A stretch of DNA of 64,000 nt from Fibrobacter sp. (GTDB lineage Bacteria; Fibrobacterota; Fibrobacteria; Fibrobacterales; Fibrobacteraceae): the NCBI GenBank assembly GCA_024398995.1, contig JAKSIE010000001.1:1-64000 (forward strand), read 5' to 3'. The notes below the pieces were generated by a model, which saw only the letters and a program-made list of their open reading frames with translations, had not been told where the DNA came from and ran no database searches. This document shows positions 8,921 to 17,584 of this stretch, piece by piece. The position numbers and the translations under genes are program-made. Within the stretch, counting starts at the first letter, position 1; every line of letters begins with the position of its first letter.

Positions 8921-9247
8921 AAAAAATCAGGCATCCATGCACGGCAAAACACTCGAAGCTACTTTTTATAAAAAGATAGCAGTGCCTCGGAAATTCGTTT
9001 TTCACGCTTCGTACTATAATCGGAGCTGGTTCAAGACCGCTTGGCCGATGGCGTGCCTAAACTGTATCACAAGAGCAACGAGCTTTAATAATACTGTTAG
9101 ATCGGGCGTTGATCCGTGGGATGCCTAGGAATAATATACCTAATAAGCCGCCTTCAAACAAGCAGTGGAATGAAAAATTTTGTAATCCAAACTGTAATGG
9201 AATTCGGACTGTATTATCCGTATCTTTTTTGCGGGTTTTGACGAAAT
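8921..9247. other. Intergenic stretch with no supported gene
   Basis: About 330 bp between a terminator and the end of uvrC. A 63-codon frame at 8937-9128 has no ribosome site, no recognisable motif and atypical composition, so I do not call it. No tRNA-like, hairpin-rich or repeated structure is visible. Confidence 0.5.
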
Positions 9248-11149
9248 TTACGGGTTTTCGTTGTTTTCCCAGTCTTCTCTGATTTCGTCGGGCTCGTCCT
9301 TAAAGGGAGTGATAAAATCGGCAACGTACTGGGCAACCTGATCGCGGAGTTTATTGCCGCGGACTTTGCCCAGCAACAGTTCGATGTCTTCCAAGGGGGC
9401 AGCCATGAAGGCTTCGGCGCTCTTGTACTTGCTAAGGACCTTGATGCGGGTTTCGTGGCCTACGCCGGGCTGTTTGAGCCATTCCACTTCCAGGTCCTTC
9501 TTGCGCTTGCTTCGCTGGTAGGTAATGGCAAAGCGGTGGGCTTCGTCTCGGGCGTTCTGCAGAAGTTTTAGGGCGGGGCTGGTACGGTGCAGTACGATGC
9601 TCTTGCGGTCGTCAGGGAATACGATTTCTTCCAGTCGCTTGGCGAGACCGATCAAAGGTAGATCCTGGTCGTGACCCAGTTCCTTCAGAATTTGCATGGT
9701 GGCGTCTACCTGACCCTTACCGCCATCGCAGACCCACAGGTCGGGCATGGGGGTGCCTTCGTCCTCTAGGCGGCGGATACGGCGGGTCATGACTTCGCGC
9801 ATGCTGGCAAAGTCGTCTACGCCTTCCACGGTCTTGATGATGAACTTGCGATAGTTGGCCTTGTCGGGCTTTCCGTTCTTGAAGGCCACAAGGCTTGCCA
9901 CGGTGTTGGTTCCGCTCAAATGGGAAATATCCACGCACTCGATGCGGAATGGAGTCTTCTTGAGCCCAAGGACTTTTTGCAGTTCAAAAACGCTCTGGTC
10001 GATTTCGCTGTATTTTTGCACTTCCGCGCGCATTTCCACAAGGATCATGTCGGCGTTAGCGCCTGCAAGTTTTAGGAACCCTAACTTTTCGCCACGCTGG
10101 GGTACGTTGAAGAACACCTTACGGCCCGCTTTTTCGCTAAGGGCGGTGCTGAACAAGTCGGCATCCTCCGGCAACGGGATGTCGGTGGCGATTTCCTTGG
10201 GAATAAAATCCTGCTCCATGTACCAGTTGAGAATCATCTGGCGGAAGATTTCGGTTTCGTCATCTTCCAGTTCGCACTGCAGGCGGTAATGGCGTCGACC
10301 GGTCAGAACCCCTTCGCGGTACTCGAGAATCACCGCGGCGGCCAGGTTGCCGTTACGACGCAGCGTCACAATATCCAGGGAAAGGTTGGGGTCCGAAGTG
10401 TCTGTCTTGGCGTGGATTCCCGTGGATTGCAGTGCCTGGATGGCGTCGCGCTTTTTTGCTGCCGTTTCAAAGTCCAGGTTGGCTGCCGCCTCTTCCATCT
10501 CTTTTTGCCAGATGTCCTGAAGGTCGTCCCGCTTACCCTCTAGCAGGAGCCTGGCCTGCATAACGTCCTTGTAGTAGTCCTCGCGGCTAATCAAACCTGC
10601 GCAGGGGGCCTTGCAGCGACCGATGTGGTAGTTGAGGCAGGGTCGCTGGGGCGAACGTGCCGGCAAGTCCATGGAACATTCACGGATGCCAAAAAGTCTG
10701 GCACAAATGTCTTTTAGTTTGTCTACATAGCGGGAGCTCATATAGGGCCCGTAGTACTGATTGCCGTCTTTCTTTACAGATCTTGTCAGGAATAGACGGG
10801 GAAACGGTTCCCTTACGCTAAAGGCCAGGTAAGGAAAATGCTTGTCGTCCTTCAGCAATACGTTGTACTTAGGGGTATGCTTTCGAACTAGGTTGGCCTC
10901 GAGAATCAAGGCTTCTTCCTCGGTCTCCGTAATAATCCACTCGATGTCGCGGATATAAGGCAACATCAAGGTTGCGGCGCGGTGCCCCTGGTGATCGCTG
11001 CCGTCAAAATAGCTGCGGACTCGGTTTTTTAGGACCTTGGCTTTACCGATGTAGATGATTTTTCCGGAAGCGTTTTTCATGATATACACGCCGGGCCTAT
11101 TCGGGAGCTCGTCAAGTCTGCGTTGTATATGTTCGTTTACGGAAATCAT
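9248..11149 (-). CDS. uvrC: Excinuclease ABC subunit C
   Basis: UvrC makes both incisions around UvrAB-bound DNA lesions in nucleotide excision repair. The 633-residue protein has the N-terminal GIY-YIG nuclease (ELPNRPGVYIM ... IIYIGKAK at about 14-37). The UVR/UvrB-binding helix pair is at about 205-240 (LEGKRDDLQDIW ... AAKKRDAIQAL). The C-terminal RNase H-like nuclease has the catalytic Asp in ECVDISHLSG and VCDGGKGQ. The tail has HhH motifs (LKQPGVGHETRIKVLSKYKS, IELLLGKVRGNKL). A Cys cluster (C-NYHIGRC-APC) between the first two parts fits the FeS-type site seen in UvrC. Length is normal. It is divergent from the coiled-coil/zapA pair. Confidence 0.97.
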   Translation of the reverse strand: MISVNEHIQRRLDELPNRPGVYIMKNASGKIIYIGKAKVLKNRVRSYFDGSDHQGHRAATLMLPYIRDIEWIITETEEEALILEANLVRKHTPKYNVLLKDDKHFPYLAFSVREPFPRLFLTRSVKKDGNQYYGPYMSSRYVDKLKDICARLFGIRECSMDLPARSPQRPCLNYHIGRCKAPCAGLISREDYYKDVMQARLLLEGKRDDLQDIWQKEMEEAAANLDFETAAKKRDAIQALQSTGIHAKTDTSDPNLSLDIVTLRRNGNLAAAVILEYREGVLTGRRHYRLQCELEDDETEIFRQMILNWYMEQDFIPKEIATDIPLPEDADLFSTALSEKAGRKVFFNVPQRGEKLGFLKLAGANADMILVEMRAEVQKYSEIDQSVFELQKVLGLKKTPFRIECVDISHLSGTNTVASLVAFKNGKPDKANYRKFIIKTVEGVDDFASMREVMTRRIRRLEDEGTPMPDLWVCDGGKGQVDATMQILKELGHDQDLPLIGLAKRLEEIVFPDDRKSIVLHRTSPALKLLQNARDEAHRFAITYQRSKRKKDLEVEWLKQPGVGHETRIKVLSKYKSAEAFMAAPLEDIELLLGKVRGNKLRDQVAQYVADFITPFKDEPDEIREDWENNENP

Positions 11150-11247
11150 TATAAGACGAATTTAAAAAAAATTAGGTTTTCACTACAAATTTTTTATTTA
11201 TTTTATAGATGTTAATTATCCCTTAATATTCAACTTACGGAGCAAAG

Positions 11248-12228
11248 ATGAATTTTGAAAAGGTAAATGAACTGTCCAAAAAGATCGAAGGGGTCTTGGG
11301 AACAGTCCGCGCCCTTAAAGAAGAAAATGCGTCATTAAAACAGCAGCTGTCCGCCTCCCAGGCCGATGCCCAGGATAAGACCCTGCTTTTGGAAAGGGCC
11401 AACGCAAACCTCGCTGAGTGCCAGGCCGCCCTGAACGATCAGGAAATCACTACCAAGTCTCAGACCCAGTCCCTGAACACCAAGGACCTGGAAATTGAAG
11501 ACCTTAAGGAACAGCTTGCCGAAAAGGACAAGGAATCCGAAAACCTGAAGGACCAGATCTTCCTCCTGGAAAACGAAACCAAGGCAAAGGATGAAAAGCT
11601 TCAGCAGTGCGCCGGCCTCCTGCAGGAAAGTGCCGATCGCATCAAGGAATACGAAGCCAAGTGCATTGAAAGTGCCGATGCACTTCAGGCCAGCCAGGCT
11701 CAAGTTCAGGAAGGCGAAGCCAAGGCCCAGGAACAGGGCGCTCAGATCGAAGAATTGAACAAGCAGGTTAGCGTTCTCGAAGAAAAGAGAAACGAAATGC
11801 TGGCTTCCGTTGCCAACTACATCGAAGAAATCGGCGCACTCAAGTCCGACATTGACGAAAAGAATGGCTTGATTGATTCTCTCAACTCTCAGCTCCAGGT
11901 TCAGGCCGACGAAATCGCCGAAGCTCAGGAAAGGTTCAACCAGCTGGTTGCTACCATCGAAACTGAACTGGGCACCGACCTTACCCTTGAACAGGGCGAA
12001 GCTACTGACGTTCAGGAAGAAACCTTGGACGAACTGGAAGAAGATCTCGTCGAAGATGTTCCTGAAGAACCGGTTGTAGAATCCAGCGAAGAGGAAGTCG
12101 CCCAGGAAGAAACTCCTGAAGAAGACATTCCTGTTATTGAAGTTCACCCTGCCGAAGAAAAGAAGGAGGACAACGATCTGTTCTCCTCTGCGAGCAATGG
12201 AGGCTCGCAAACAAATTTTTTTGGATAA
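11248..12228 (+). CDS. Long ZapB-like coiled-coil protein with acidic tail
   Basis: A 326-residue cytoplasmic protein that is almost all predicted coiled coil (about residues 4-240, heptads rich in L, E, Q, K). A very acidic tail (about 245-310) follows, then a short terminus ending NGGSQTNFFG. The N-terminal 30 residues (FEKVNELSKKIEGVLGTVRALKEEN) resemble the short division factor ZapB (about 80 residues), but this protein is four times longer. It lies 43 bp upstream of zapA, most likely in the same transcript, which supports a role in Z-ring organisation. ZapB partners with ZapA in other bacteria; the identity here is inferred. A ribosome site, ACGGAG, precedes the ATG. Confidence 0.6.
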   Translation: MNFEKVNELSKKIEGVLGTVRALKEENASLKQQLSASQADAQDKTLLLERANANLAECQAALNDQEITTKSQTQSLNTKDLEIEDLKEQLAEKDKESENLKDQIFLLENETKAKDEKLQQCAGLLQESADRIKEYEAKCIESADALQASQAQVQEGEAKAQEQGAQIEELNKQVSVLEEKRNEMLASVANYIEEIGALKSDIDEKNGLIDSLNSQLQVQADEIAEAQERFNQLVATIETELGTDLTLEQGEATDVQEETLDELEEDLVEDVPEEPVVESSEEEVAQEETPEEDIPVIEVHPAEEKKEDNDLFSSASNGGSQTNFFG

Positions 12229-12271
12229 ATCGCCTTATGGACAGTGATCCATTTGGCGTAGGAATGAAGTA

Positions 12272-12592
12272 ATGGCTGATAACGATTCTCTCAGATCTGT
12301 AAGCATTGTAGTCGCTCAAGAAAGCATTCAGATCCGTACGGACTTGCCCGATGCGGAACTGAAGGATATTGGCGAATTCATTAACCAGCGATTTGATCGC
12401 TCGGCGAAGTTTCAGATGGAAAACCGCAAGCGCCTTGCCTTGTTGGCTGTCGAACTTACATCCGAGATTTTTGAATTGCGTAAGCAGCTGCGTCGTGCGA
12501 AAATCTACTACGAAACCATGGAGCAGGATCTCAAGAACCTTTCGCTCCTCCTGGACGAAGGATTGAGTCGCAACGAAATCGAGAACCTGTAA
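12272..12592 (+). CDS. zapA: Cell division protein ZapA
   Basis: A 106-residue ZapA family protein. ZapA binds FtsZ and bundles protofilaments at the septum. The N-terminal part (SVSIVVAQESIQIRTDLPDAELKDIGEFINQRF) matches the ZapA globular domain. The rest is a long helix for the tetrameric coiled coil (LALLAVELTSEIFELRKQLRR ... LKNLSLLLDEGL). It follows the ZapB-like gene after 43 bp with TAGGAATGAAGTA before the ATG. A terminator closes the unit. The 6S RNA gene often found after zapA in proteobacteria is not present here. Confidence 0.85.
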   Translation: MADNDSLRSVSIVVAQESIQIRTDLPDAELKDIGEFINQRFDRSAKFQMENRKRLALLAVELTSEIFELRKQLRRAKIYYETMEQDLKNLSLLLDEGLSRNEIENL

Positions 12593-12612
12593 TTCATTCC
12601 ATAAGTATTAAA

Positions 12613-12645
12613 GAACCCCGCCGCTTAGCGACGGGGTTTCTTTGT
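12613..12645. terminator. Terminator after zapA
   Basis: A stem GAACCCCG-C-CGC / GCG-A-CGGGGTTT around a TTA loop is followed by CTTTGTTTT. It lies between convergent zapA and the FISUMP lipoprotein gene and could act on both strands. Confidence 0.75.
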
Positions 12646-12681
12646 TTTCGGTATGACCCGAGTTAAATGGTTTGACGACGA

Positions 12682-13506
12682 TTACTGATCAGAAACGCAG
12701 CGGATGTTGTAGGCTCGTTCACTGGCAACAAGAGGCTTGAGGGGGTTAGACTTTTGAATCTGAACGTTGTTGTATTCACTGTCTTCTAACCAAACGTATC
12801 CTTGCTCCTTCGTTTGACCGAATTCGACGCCCTTTTCGAGCTTGAATCTGCCACCAAGGGTCCAGAAGTCATCGTCGGTTGCCTCGTGGGCTTTGGAGAT
12901 TTCTTCATAGCTAGGCAGACGCCAGCCTTCGGGGCAAGCTCTCTTGGCTGCAGCAAATGTATAGTAGCCGCCGTAGGTGTCGCAATAGTTGTTTTCGTCA
13001 CCTTCTAAAGTGCAGTAGTAACCGCTCTTAAGTTCGAGGTTGATATTTTCTGCCATCCAGAGCAGGCCTGCGACTCTTTCCAACTTATATGTCTTGTTGT
13101 CGCGCTGGTCTGTCATGGTGTTACCAGAGACTATAGGAGGCAGTTGAGGCATCTGAGCCTCGGAGGACATAGTGACCTGGATGGAGATGGAAGAGGAACT
13201 TTGCGGAGTTACGTTTGCGTATTCCTTTTCGCATTTTTCAGTCCAGCAGAATACCTGGGCGCTGCTGGAATAGGGGACCACTCGGCTACCAGAGGATGTG
13301 ATAATCACCGTCTGGTGAACGATGGAATCCTTGACCTCAGGTCTTGAGGAGTTAGAAGACTTGTCGCCGCTGTCTGTAGCGACGCTAGAAGAACTATCCG
13401 TAGACTGGGCATTGTCATCCATAGGTCCGGAAACCGTATCGGTAGAACAAGCCGTGTACATTACAACCGCACCCACTAATCCCAATAATGCAGTGATTTT
13501 TTTCAT
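12682..13506 (-). CDS. FISUMP-domain lipoprotein
   Basis: A 274-residue exported lipoprotein. The lipobox YTAC gives a lipidated C20. Residues 21-130 are a low-complexity Ser-rich stalk (SSSS runs). The C-terminal half carries the Fibrobacter succinogenes major paralogous domain (FISUMP). Its recognisable elements are MTDQRDNKTYKLERVAGLLWMAENIN, YCDTYGGYYTFAAAK, ACPEGWRLPSYEEI and the final YNIRCVSD. The domain is widespread in this genus and its function is unknown; the GWRLP region recalls formylglycine-generating-enzyme/C-type-lectin-like folds. The Cys pairs (YYC, YC, RAC, IRC) could form disulfides outside the cell. It is the clearest taxonomic marker in the window. Confidence 0.88.
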   Translation of the reverse strand: MKKITALLGLVGAVVMYTACSTDTVSGPMDDNAQSTDSSSSVATDSGDKSSNSSRPEVKDSIVHQTVIITSSGSRVVPYSSSAQVFCWTEKCEKEYANVTPQSSSSISIQVTMSSEAQMPQLPPIVSGNTMTDQRDNKTYKLERVAGLLWMAENINLELKSGYYCTLEGDENNYCDTYGGYYTFAAAKRACPEGWRLPSYEEISKAHEATDDDFWTLGGRFKLEKGVEFGQTKEQGYVWLEDSEYNNVQIQKSNPLKPLVASERAYNIRCVSDQ

Positions 13507-13574
13507 GGAATCAAATATAGTTTACAAATCTTCACATTACTAGAAAAAAGTTTTTTACTATCTTTTTCATCACT

Positions 13575-13967
13575 ATGACAAACGTTGAAATTTTCGACAC
13601 CACCTTTGCCATGACCATTTTGGTCATTTTGGCTATTTGCGTCCCCGCTATTTTGCTCTTGGCAAACTGGATCCTCCATCCGGGTAAGATCAAGGAAACC
13701 GCTATCAAGGGTACTTCCTACGAATGCGGTATCGCCCATGTTTCCGGTACTTCCAACGAACGTTACCCGGTTAAGTACTATATGGTCGCCATGTTGTTCC
13801 TGGTGTTCGACCTGGAAGTCGCCTTCCTCTATCCCTGGACCATCCAGTTCCTGGCTGGCGGTTGGGAACTCCTCTATGTCCTGTTGGGCTTCCTTGTCAT
13901 TCTCGAAGCCGGTTACTGCTACCTCATTAAGAAGGGCGTGCTGAACTGGACTAGAATTCAGGACTAG
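13575..13967 (+). CDS. nuoA: NADH-quinone oxidoreductase subunit A
   Basis: A 130-residue three-helix membrane subunit of complex I. The motif YECGI (about residues 54-58) and the following helix with FLVFDLEVAFLYPW are diagnostic for NuoA/ND3. NuoA helps form the quinone channel loop. No nuoB or other nuo gene follows; the next sequence is a terminator hairpin and a hairpin array. The gene is therefore detached from the usual nuo operon, at least within this window. There is no clear ribosome site before the ATG. Confidence 0.93.
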   Translation: MTNVEIFDTTFAMTILVILAICVPAILLLANWILHPGKIKETAIKGTSYECGIAHVSGTSNERYPVKYYMVAMLFLVFDLEVAFLYPWTIQFLAGGWELLYVLLGFLVILEAGYCYLIKKGVLNWTRIQD

Positions 13968-13995
13968 TTCCCTAAGTCTATTCTATCTCAAAAAT

Positions 13996-14030
13996 GACGG
14001 TCGCAAGTTCACTTGCGGCCGTCGCTTTAT
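13996..14030 (+). terminator. Terminator after nuoA
   Basis: A 12-bp stem GACGGTCGCAAG / CTTGCGGCCGTC with one G-U pair and a TTCA loop (13996-14023) is followed by GCTTTATAT. Confidence 0.7.
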
Positions 14031-14035
14031 ATAGA

Positions 14036-14354
14036 TCGAGGGAGGGCAGAGCCCCCCTCGAGCTCCCCTACCGAAACATTGCTCCGCAAGTTTCGGGTGT
14101 GGAGGGAGACATCCCTCCAACCCTCCCCTAGATTCTCCTGCTATAGCAATCAAGGGGCAGAGCCCCCCTGAGTAGCGGGTTTACCCGCACTCAGAACACG
14201 AGAAAAAGTTCGGGCGTAGCACGGACTTTTGTGAGTGGAGAGTCCAGAGGTAAATGAACACTTAGGGCTTTAGCCCTTAGTGAGAATTATCCCCATAGGG
14301 GACAAGTCTTTGTAAGTGCTAAAGCACTAACAAATGCTTCATCCACTATGTGGA
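14036..14354. repeat. Dense array of consecutive short hairpins
   Basis: The gap between nuoA and the barrel gene is packed with separate small inverted repeats. They lie at 14036-14061 (TCGAGGG/CCCTCGA plus inner GGGC/GCCC), 14071-14096 (CCGAAAC/GTTTCGG plus TTGC/GCAA), 14101-14118 (GGAGGGA/TCCCTCC) and 14139-14148 (TGCTATAGCA). More follow at 14154-14166 (GGGGC/GCCCC), 14168-14194 (CTGAGT/ACTCAG plus GCGGGT/ACCCGC), 14204-14230 (AAAAGT/ACTTTT), 14259-14282 (one mismatch) and 14290-14302 (TCCCC/GGGGA). The last two are 14309-14334 (AGTGCT/AGCACT with outer TTTGT/ACAAA) and 14342-14354 (TCCAC/GTGGA). A 16-base word (GGGCAGAGCCCCCCT core) occurs twice, 111 bp apart. No coding frame is supported. 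Confidence 0.8.
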
Positions 14355-14376
14355 CGTGTGATAACCCCTCTGCGTC

Positions 14377-15504
14377 TTAAAAAGAATGTCTCAAATAAAC
14401 GGTCATGCCCAGGTGGTCGAAGTCGACCCAGCTGAATTCGCCGCGGGCATAGAGGTTTTCTTTCAAGTTCAGGGCCAACTGGCCCCCGAAGCCTATGGCT
14501 TGGTGCCACTTGTTTCGCCAGAGCTCGCTGAAGTGGTCTCCGGATTTTCCGCCCTCGAAGAAGATGGTTCCCGCTAAACGCCAACCAAGGAACTTGCGGA
14601 GTTCAGCCTGTACAATCAGAGCCTGCTTGTCGTTGAAGAAAAGGCTTTCTACGCCGCGGAAGCGCTTGATTCCATCGGGGCCGGACAGCATGTCAAAAGG
14701 AACATCGCCATTGGCCTGCTGCCACAAAACGCCTACAGCCATGGAGGTTTCCCAGAACAAGTAGGTAAAGCCTCGAAGGTCCAGAGATTCTGTATCGAAA
14801 GAATAATCCCCCAGGACGTCGCTGTAGAACATCTGCTGCCACCGCACCAGAAATCCGTGTCGGCTCCAGTTCAGGTTATCGCGGGTGTCGAACCCCAGAG
14901 TATAGCCTAAGCCGTTTCGCCATCCGGAGTGTTCGTCGGGCAACGTTAAGTTGTCTGCATCGCTTTTCCTAAAGGAAATATCAGAATGCTCCACGTGGAT
15001 TTCCGCGCCGTATCTCAGTTGCTTCGGGAGGCCCACGCTGGATTCTGCCCGGGCGCCGAACTTGAATCTTTCGCGGTCGTAAATAACAAACTTGTCGATG
15101 TCAGGGTCGTTTCCTGCGCCAAAGTAGCTGGCTACCCAGTTCTGGTAACGAAGGTCCGCCTTGAGTGCAATCTGGTCGTGATGCAGGTAGTAATAAGGTT
15201 CAATAAGGAACTGGAATTGCTTGCGGGTAGACCCGATGGCGGAAACGTCAATCTCGTTGACCTTGCCGCCCTTTTCCAGGGGTTTGAAAAAGACGATGCC
15301 CATGGCGCCGAACTGGAGCTTGGTCTCTTCGGAGTATCCAAGGACCGGCAGTGCTGTAAAACGCTGGAAATGTTCGGTGGTGTCTGCCGCGACCGTATCC
15401 GCGACTGAGCCTGCCGCGATTGCGTCCGCTGCACCTTCGGAAACAGCAGCCAAAAGCGGTGCTGCGGCCATAAGACCCAGGGCTATGATTTTTACCAGTT
15501 CCAT
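14377..15504 (-). CDS. BamA/TamA-like surface antigen beta-barrel protein
   Basis: An outer-membrane 16-strand-type barrel of the Omp85 (bacterial surface antigen) superfamily, 375 residues. The signal peptide is about residues 1-20 (MELVKIIALGLMAAAPLLAA). No POTRA domains are present, so this is the barrel part only, like patatin-linked or stand-alone surface antigens. Features are alternating amphipathic strands, GLGYTLGFDTRDN (the conserved DTRD region), GPDGIKRFRGVESLFF (like the RGY/F loop) and a terminal aromatic residue (LRHSF). I place the start at the ATG at 15504; a longer upstream frame has no signal sequence at its head. It is divergent from uup, with only about 50 bp between them. 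Confidence 0.75.
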   Translation of the reverse strand: MELVKIIALGLMAAAPLLAAVSEGAADAIAAGSVADTVAADTTEHFQRFTALPVLGYSEETKLQFGAMGIVFFKPLEKGGKVNEIDVSAIGSTRKQFQFLIEPYYYLHHDQIALKADLRYQNWVASYFGAGNDPDIDKFVIYDRERFKFGARAESSVGLPKQLRYGAEIHVEHSDISFRKSDADNLTLPDEHSGWRNGLGYTLGFDTRDNLNWSRHGFLVRWQQMFYSDVLGDYSFDTESLDLRGFTYLFWETSMAVGVLWQQANGDVPFDMLSGPDGIKRFRGVESLFFNDKQALIVQAELRKFLGWRLAGTIFFEGGKSGDHFSELWRNKWHQAIGFGGQLALNLKENLYARGEFSWVDFDHLGMTVYLRHSF

Positions 15505-15555
15505 TGTTAGGAAATATACAATCTCGCGAATTTTTAAAAAAGCTATTTTTGGTTT

Positions 15556-17439
15556 ATGCCTATACTTTCTGCACAGAACATTCTTTTGCGTCTTGGCGGT
15601 TCTGCTCCGCTGTTGGACAACGTTACCTTTGACATTGAAGCCGGCGATCGCATTTGTCTCGTGGGTCGTAATGGCGAAGGCAAGTCTACGCTCCTGAAGG
15701 TTCTTACGGGAGAGATGGAATATAACTCCGGTGATGTTATCAAGAAGAATGGTCTGCGCGTAAGCCGTATGATCCAGGAGATTCCTGCCCACATTGACGG
15801 CACGGTACGTGACATTGTCATGGGGCGCGTTGCCGCAGGAAGTTCTGCAGGGTGGACTGGAGCCAAGGACGGTTCCGACAGCGAAGGCCATCATGATGCT
15901 GCGGCAGAGGCTATTCTTGGAAAAACCGGTATCGATGCCGAGGCGCAATACGATAGTTTAAGTGGTGGCCAGAAGCGTCGAGTGCTTTTTGCCCGCGCCG
16001 TAGCAGAAGATCCGGATTTGCTTTTGCTAGATGAACCCACCAACCATCTGGACATTCCTGCAATCCAGTGGCTCGAAGGTATTGTCACTCGTTTGAACTG
16101 TGCAGTCATGTTTGTGAGCCATGACCGCGCCTTTGTTCGCCGTACCGCCACAAGAATTTTTGAACTGGACCGTGGCCGTGTCCGCAGTTGGGATTTTCCT
16201 TACGACAAGTTTGTCCAGTTCCGCGATCAGGCTCTAGCCGAAGAAGAAAAGGCGAACGCCCTGTTTGATAAGCGCCTGGCCGAAGAGGAAGTCTGGATCC
16301 GTAAGGGTATCCAGGCCCGCCGCACTCGTAACGAGGGCCGCGTCCGCGCTCTCATCAAGATGCGAGAGGAACGTGCCGAACGCCGTACCCGCATAGGGAC
16401 CGTGAACATGCAGATTACGGAGGCGGAACGCTCCGGCCGTATGGTTGCCCGCCTTACGAACGTCTCCTACGCCTACGCCGACGAATCCACTGGCGGTGTC
16501 CCGCAGCCCTTGATCCGCGATTTCTCCACGGAGGTTTCCCGCGGCGATCGCATCGGCATTGTTGGGCCCAACGGCTCCGGTAAGACGACCCTCTTGAAGT
16601 TGATTCTTGGAGAGTTGCAGCCCGACGCGGGTGAAATTCGCCTGGGTACTAATCTTGAAATTGCTTACTTCGACCAGATGCGTACGCGCCTTCGCGAAGA
16701 CAAGTCCCTGATAGAAAACATCGGTGATGGCCAGGCCTATATTACACTGAATGGCGTCAAGCGTCACGTGTTAAGTTATCTGCAAGACTTCCTTTTCAGT
16801 GCGGACAGAGCTCGCGGCCCTATTAGCGCCCTCTCCGGCGGCGAACGGAACCGCTTGCTCCTTGCCTGCCTCTTCAGTCATCCCAGCAATGTGCTTGTCT
16901 TGGACGAACCGACCAACGATTTGGATATGGAAACCCTGGATTTGCTGGCGGAACTTTTGGCAGAATACAAGGGCACTGTCCTTACCGTAAGCCATGACAG
17001 GGCTTTTTTGGATTCTGTGGCTACCAGCATTTTTGCTATAGAAGAGGATGGAAACATCTTTGAAGCCGTAGGCGGTTACACCGATTACGAAACCAACAAG
17101 AAAATGCGTGACAAGGAGGCTGCCAACGCCGCTCGCCTTGCCGCAGAAAAAGAAGCTGCAGTCCGTTCTTCCACCGGAACCTCCAGCTCCTCCGCTCCCT
17201 CCGCTGAAACCGTAAAAAAGAAAAAGCGCAGCTACAACGAGGAGCGGGAGTACGCAGCCCTTCCAGAGAAAATCGAAAAGCTGGAATCTGAAATCTCCGA
17301 CCGTCAGACCGAACTTTGCAAACCTGAGGTCTGCACCAACGCCTCCCGTATCGTGGAACTCCAAAAGGAGATTTCAGACCGTGAGACGGAACTTGAAAAG
17401 GCCTATGAGCGGTACGAGTACCTGGATTCTCTGGGTTAG
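15556..17439 (+). CDS. uup: ABC-F ATPase, Uup type
   Basis: A soluble ABC-F family ATPase of 627 residues with two nucleotide-binding domains and no membrane segments. The first domain has Walker A GRNGEGKST (37-45), signature LSGGQ and Walker B LLLLDEPTNHLD. The linker has EEEVWIRKGIQARRTRNEGRVRAL, typical of Uup. The second domain has GPNGSGKTT, LSGGE and VLVLDEPTNDLD. A C-terminal coiled coil (about 555-625, with KKKKRSYNEEREYAALPEKIEKLE) is the Uup DNA-binding region. Uup affects ribosome function and precise excision of transposons in E. coli. The ATG at 15556 begins just after TTTTGGTTT; no strong ribosome site is seen. Confidence 0.9.
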   Translation: MPILSAQNILLRLGGSAPLLDNVTFDIEAGDRICLVGRNGEGKSTLLKVLTGEMEYNSGDVIKKNGLRVSRMIQEIPAHIDGTVRDIVMGRVAAGSSAGWTGAKDGSDSEGHHDAAAEAILGKTGIDAEAQYDSLSGGQKRRVLFARAVAEDPDLLLLDEPTNHLDIPAIQWLEGIVTRLNCAVMFVSHDRAFVRRTATRIFELDRGRVRSWDFPYDKFVQFRDQALAEEEKANALFDKRLAEEEVWIRKGIQARRTRNEGRVRALIKMREERAERRTRIGTVNMQITEAERSGRMVARLTNVSYAYADESTGGVPQPLIRDFSTEVSRGDRIGIVGPNGSGKTTLLKLILGELQPDAGEIRLGTNLEIAYFDQMRTRLREDKSLIENIGDGQAYITLNGVKRHVLSYLQDFLFSADRARGPISALSGGERNRLLLACLFSHPSNVLVLDEPTNDLDMETLDLLAELLAEYKGTVLTVSHDRAFLDSVATSIFAIEEDGNIFEAVGGYTDYETNKKMRDKEAANAARLAAEKEAAVRSSTGTSSSSAPSAETVKKKKRSYNEEREYAALPEKIEKLESEISDRQTELCKPEVCTNASRIVELQKEISDRETELEKAYERYEYLDSLG

Positions 17440-17584
17440 TAGCCTTATCTCCTTTATTTGTATGCGATTTTCCTTATTTTACACGGATTATGTTCCGGGT
17501 ACTAGAGCGCTTTTGCGTATTTTTATGTATAATAAGGGACTAGGAATGATCGTTTGGGTTAAACACATCCCTCAGGAGAATTAA

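Noticed and set aside
8937-9128. Possible 63-residue protein after the YhhN-like gene
   Set aside because: No ribosome site, no motif and unusual composition for this genome. The sequence GGTTCAAGAC near 9028 also recalled a tRNA T-loop, but no cloverleaf can be drawn.
17528-17533. TATAAT box before the two-module protein gene
   Set aside because: The hexamer is perfect, but no -35 element sits at a suitable distance, and AT-rich leaders here contain many such words by chance.
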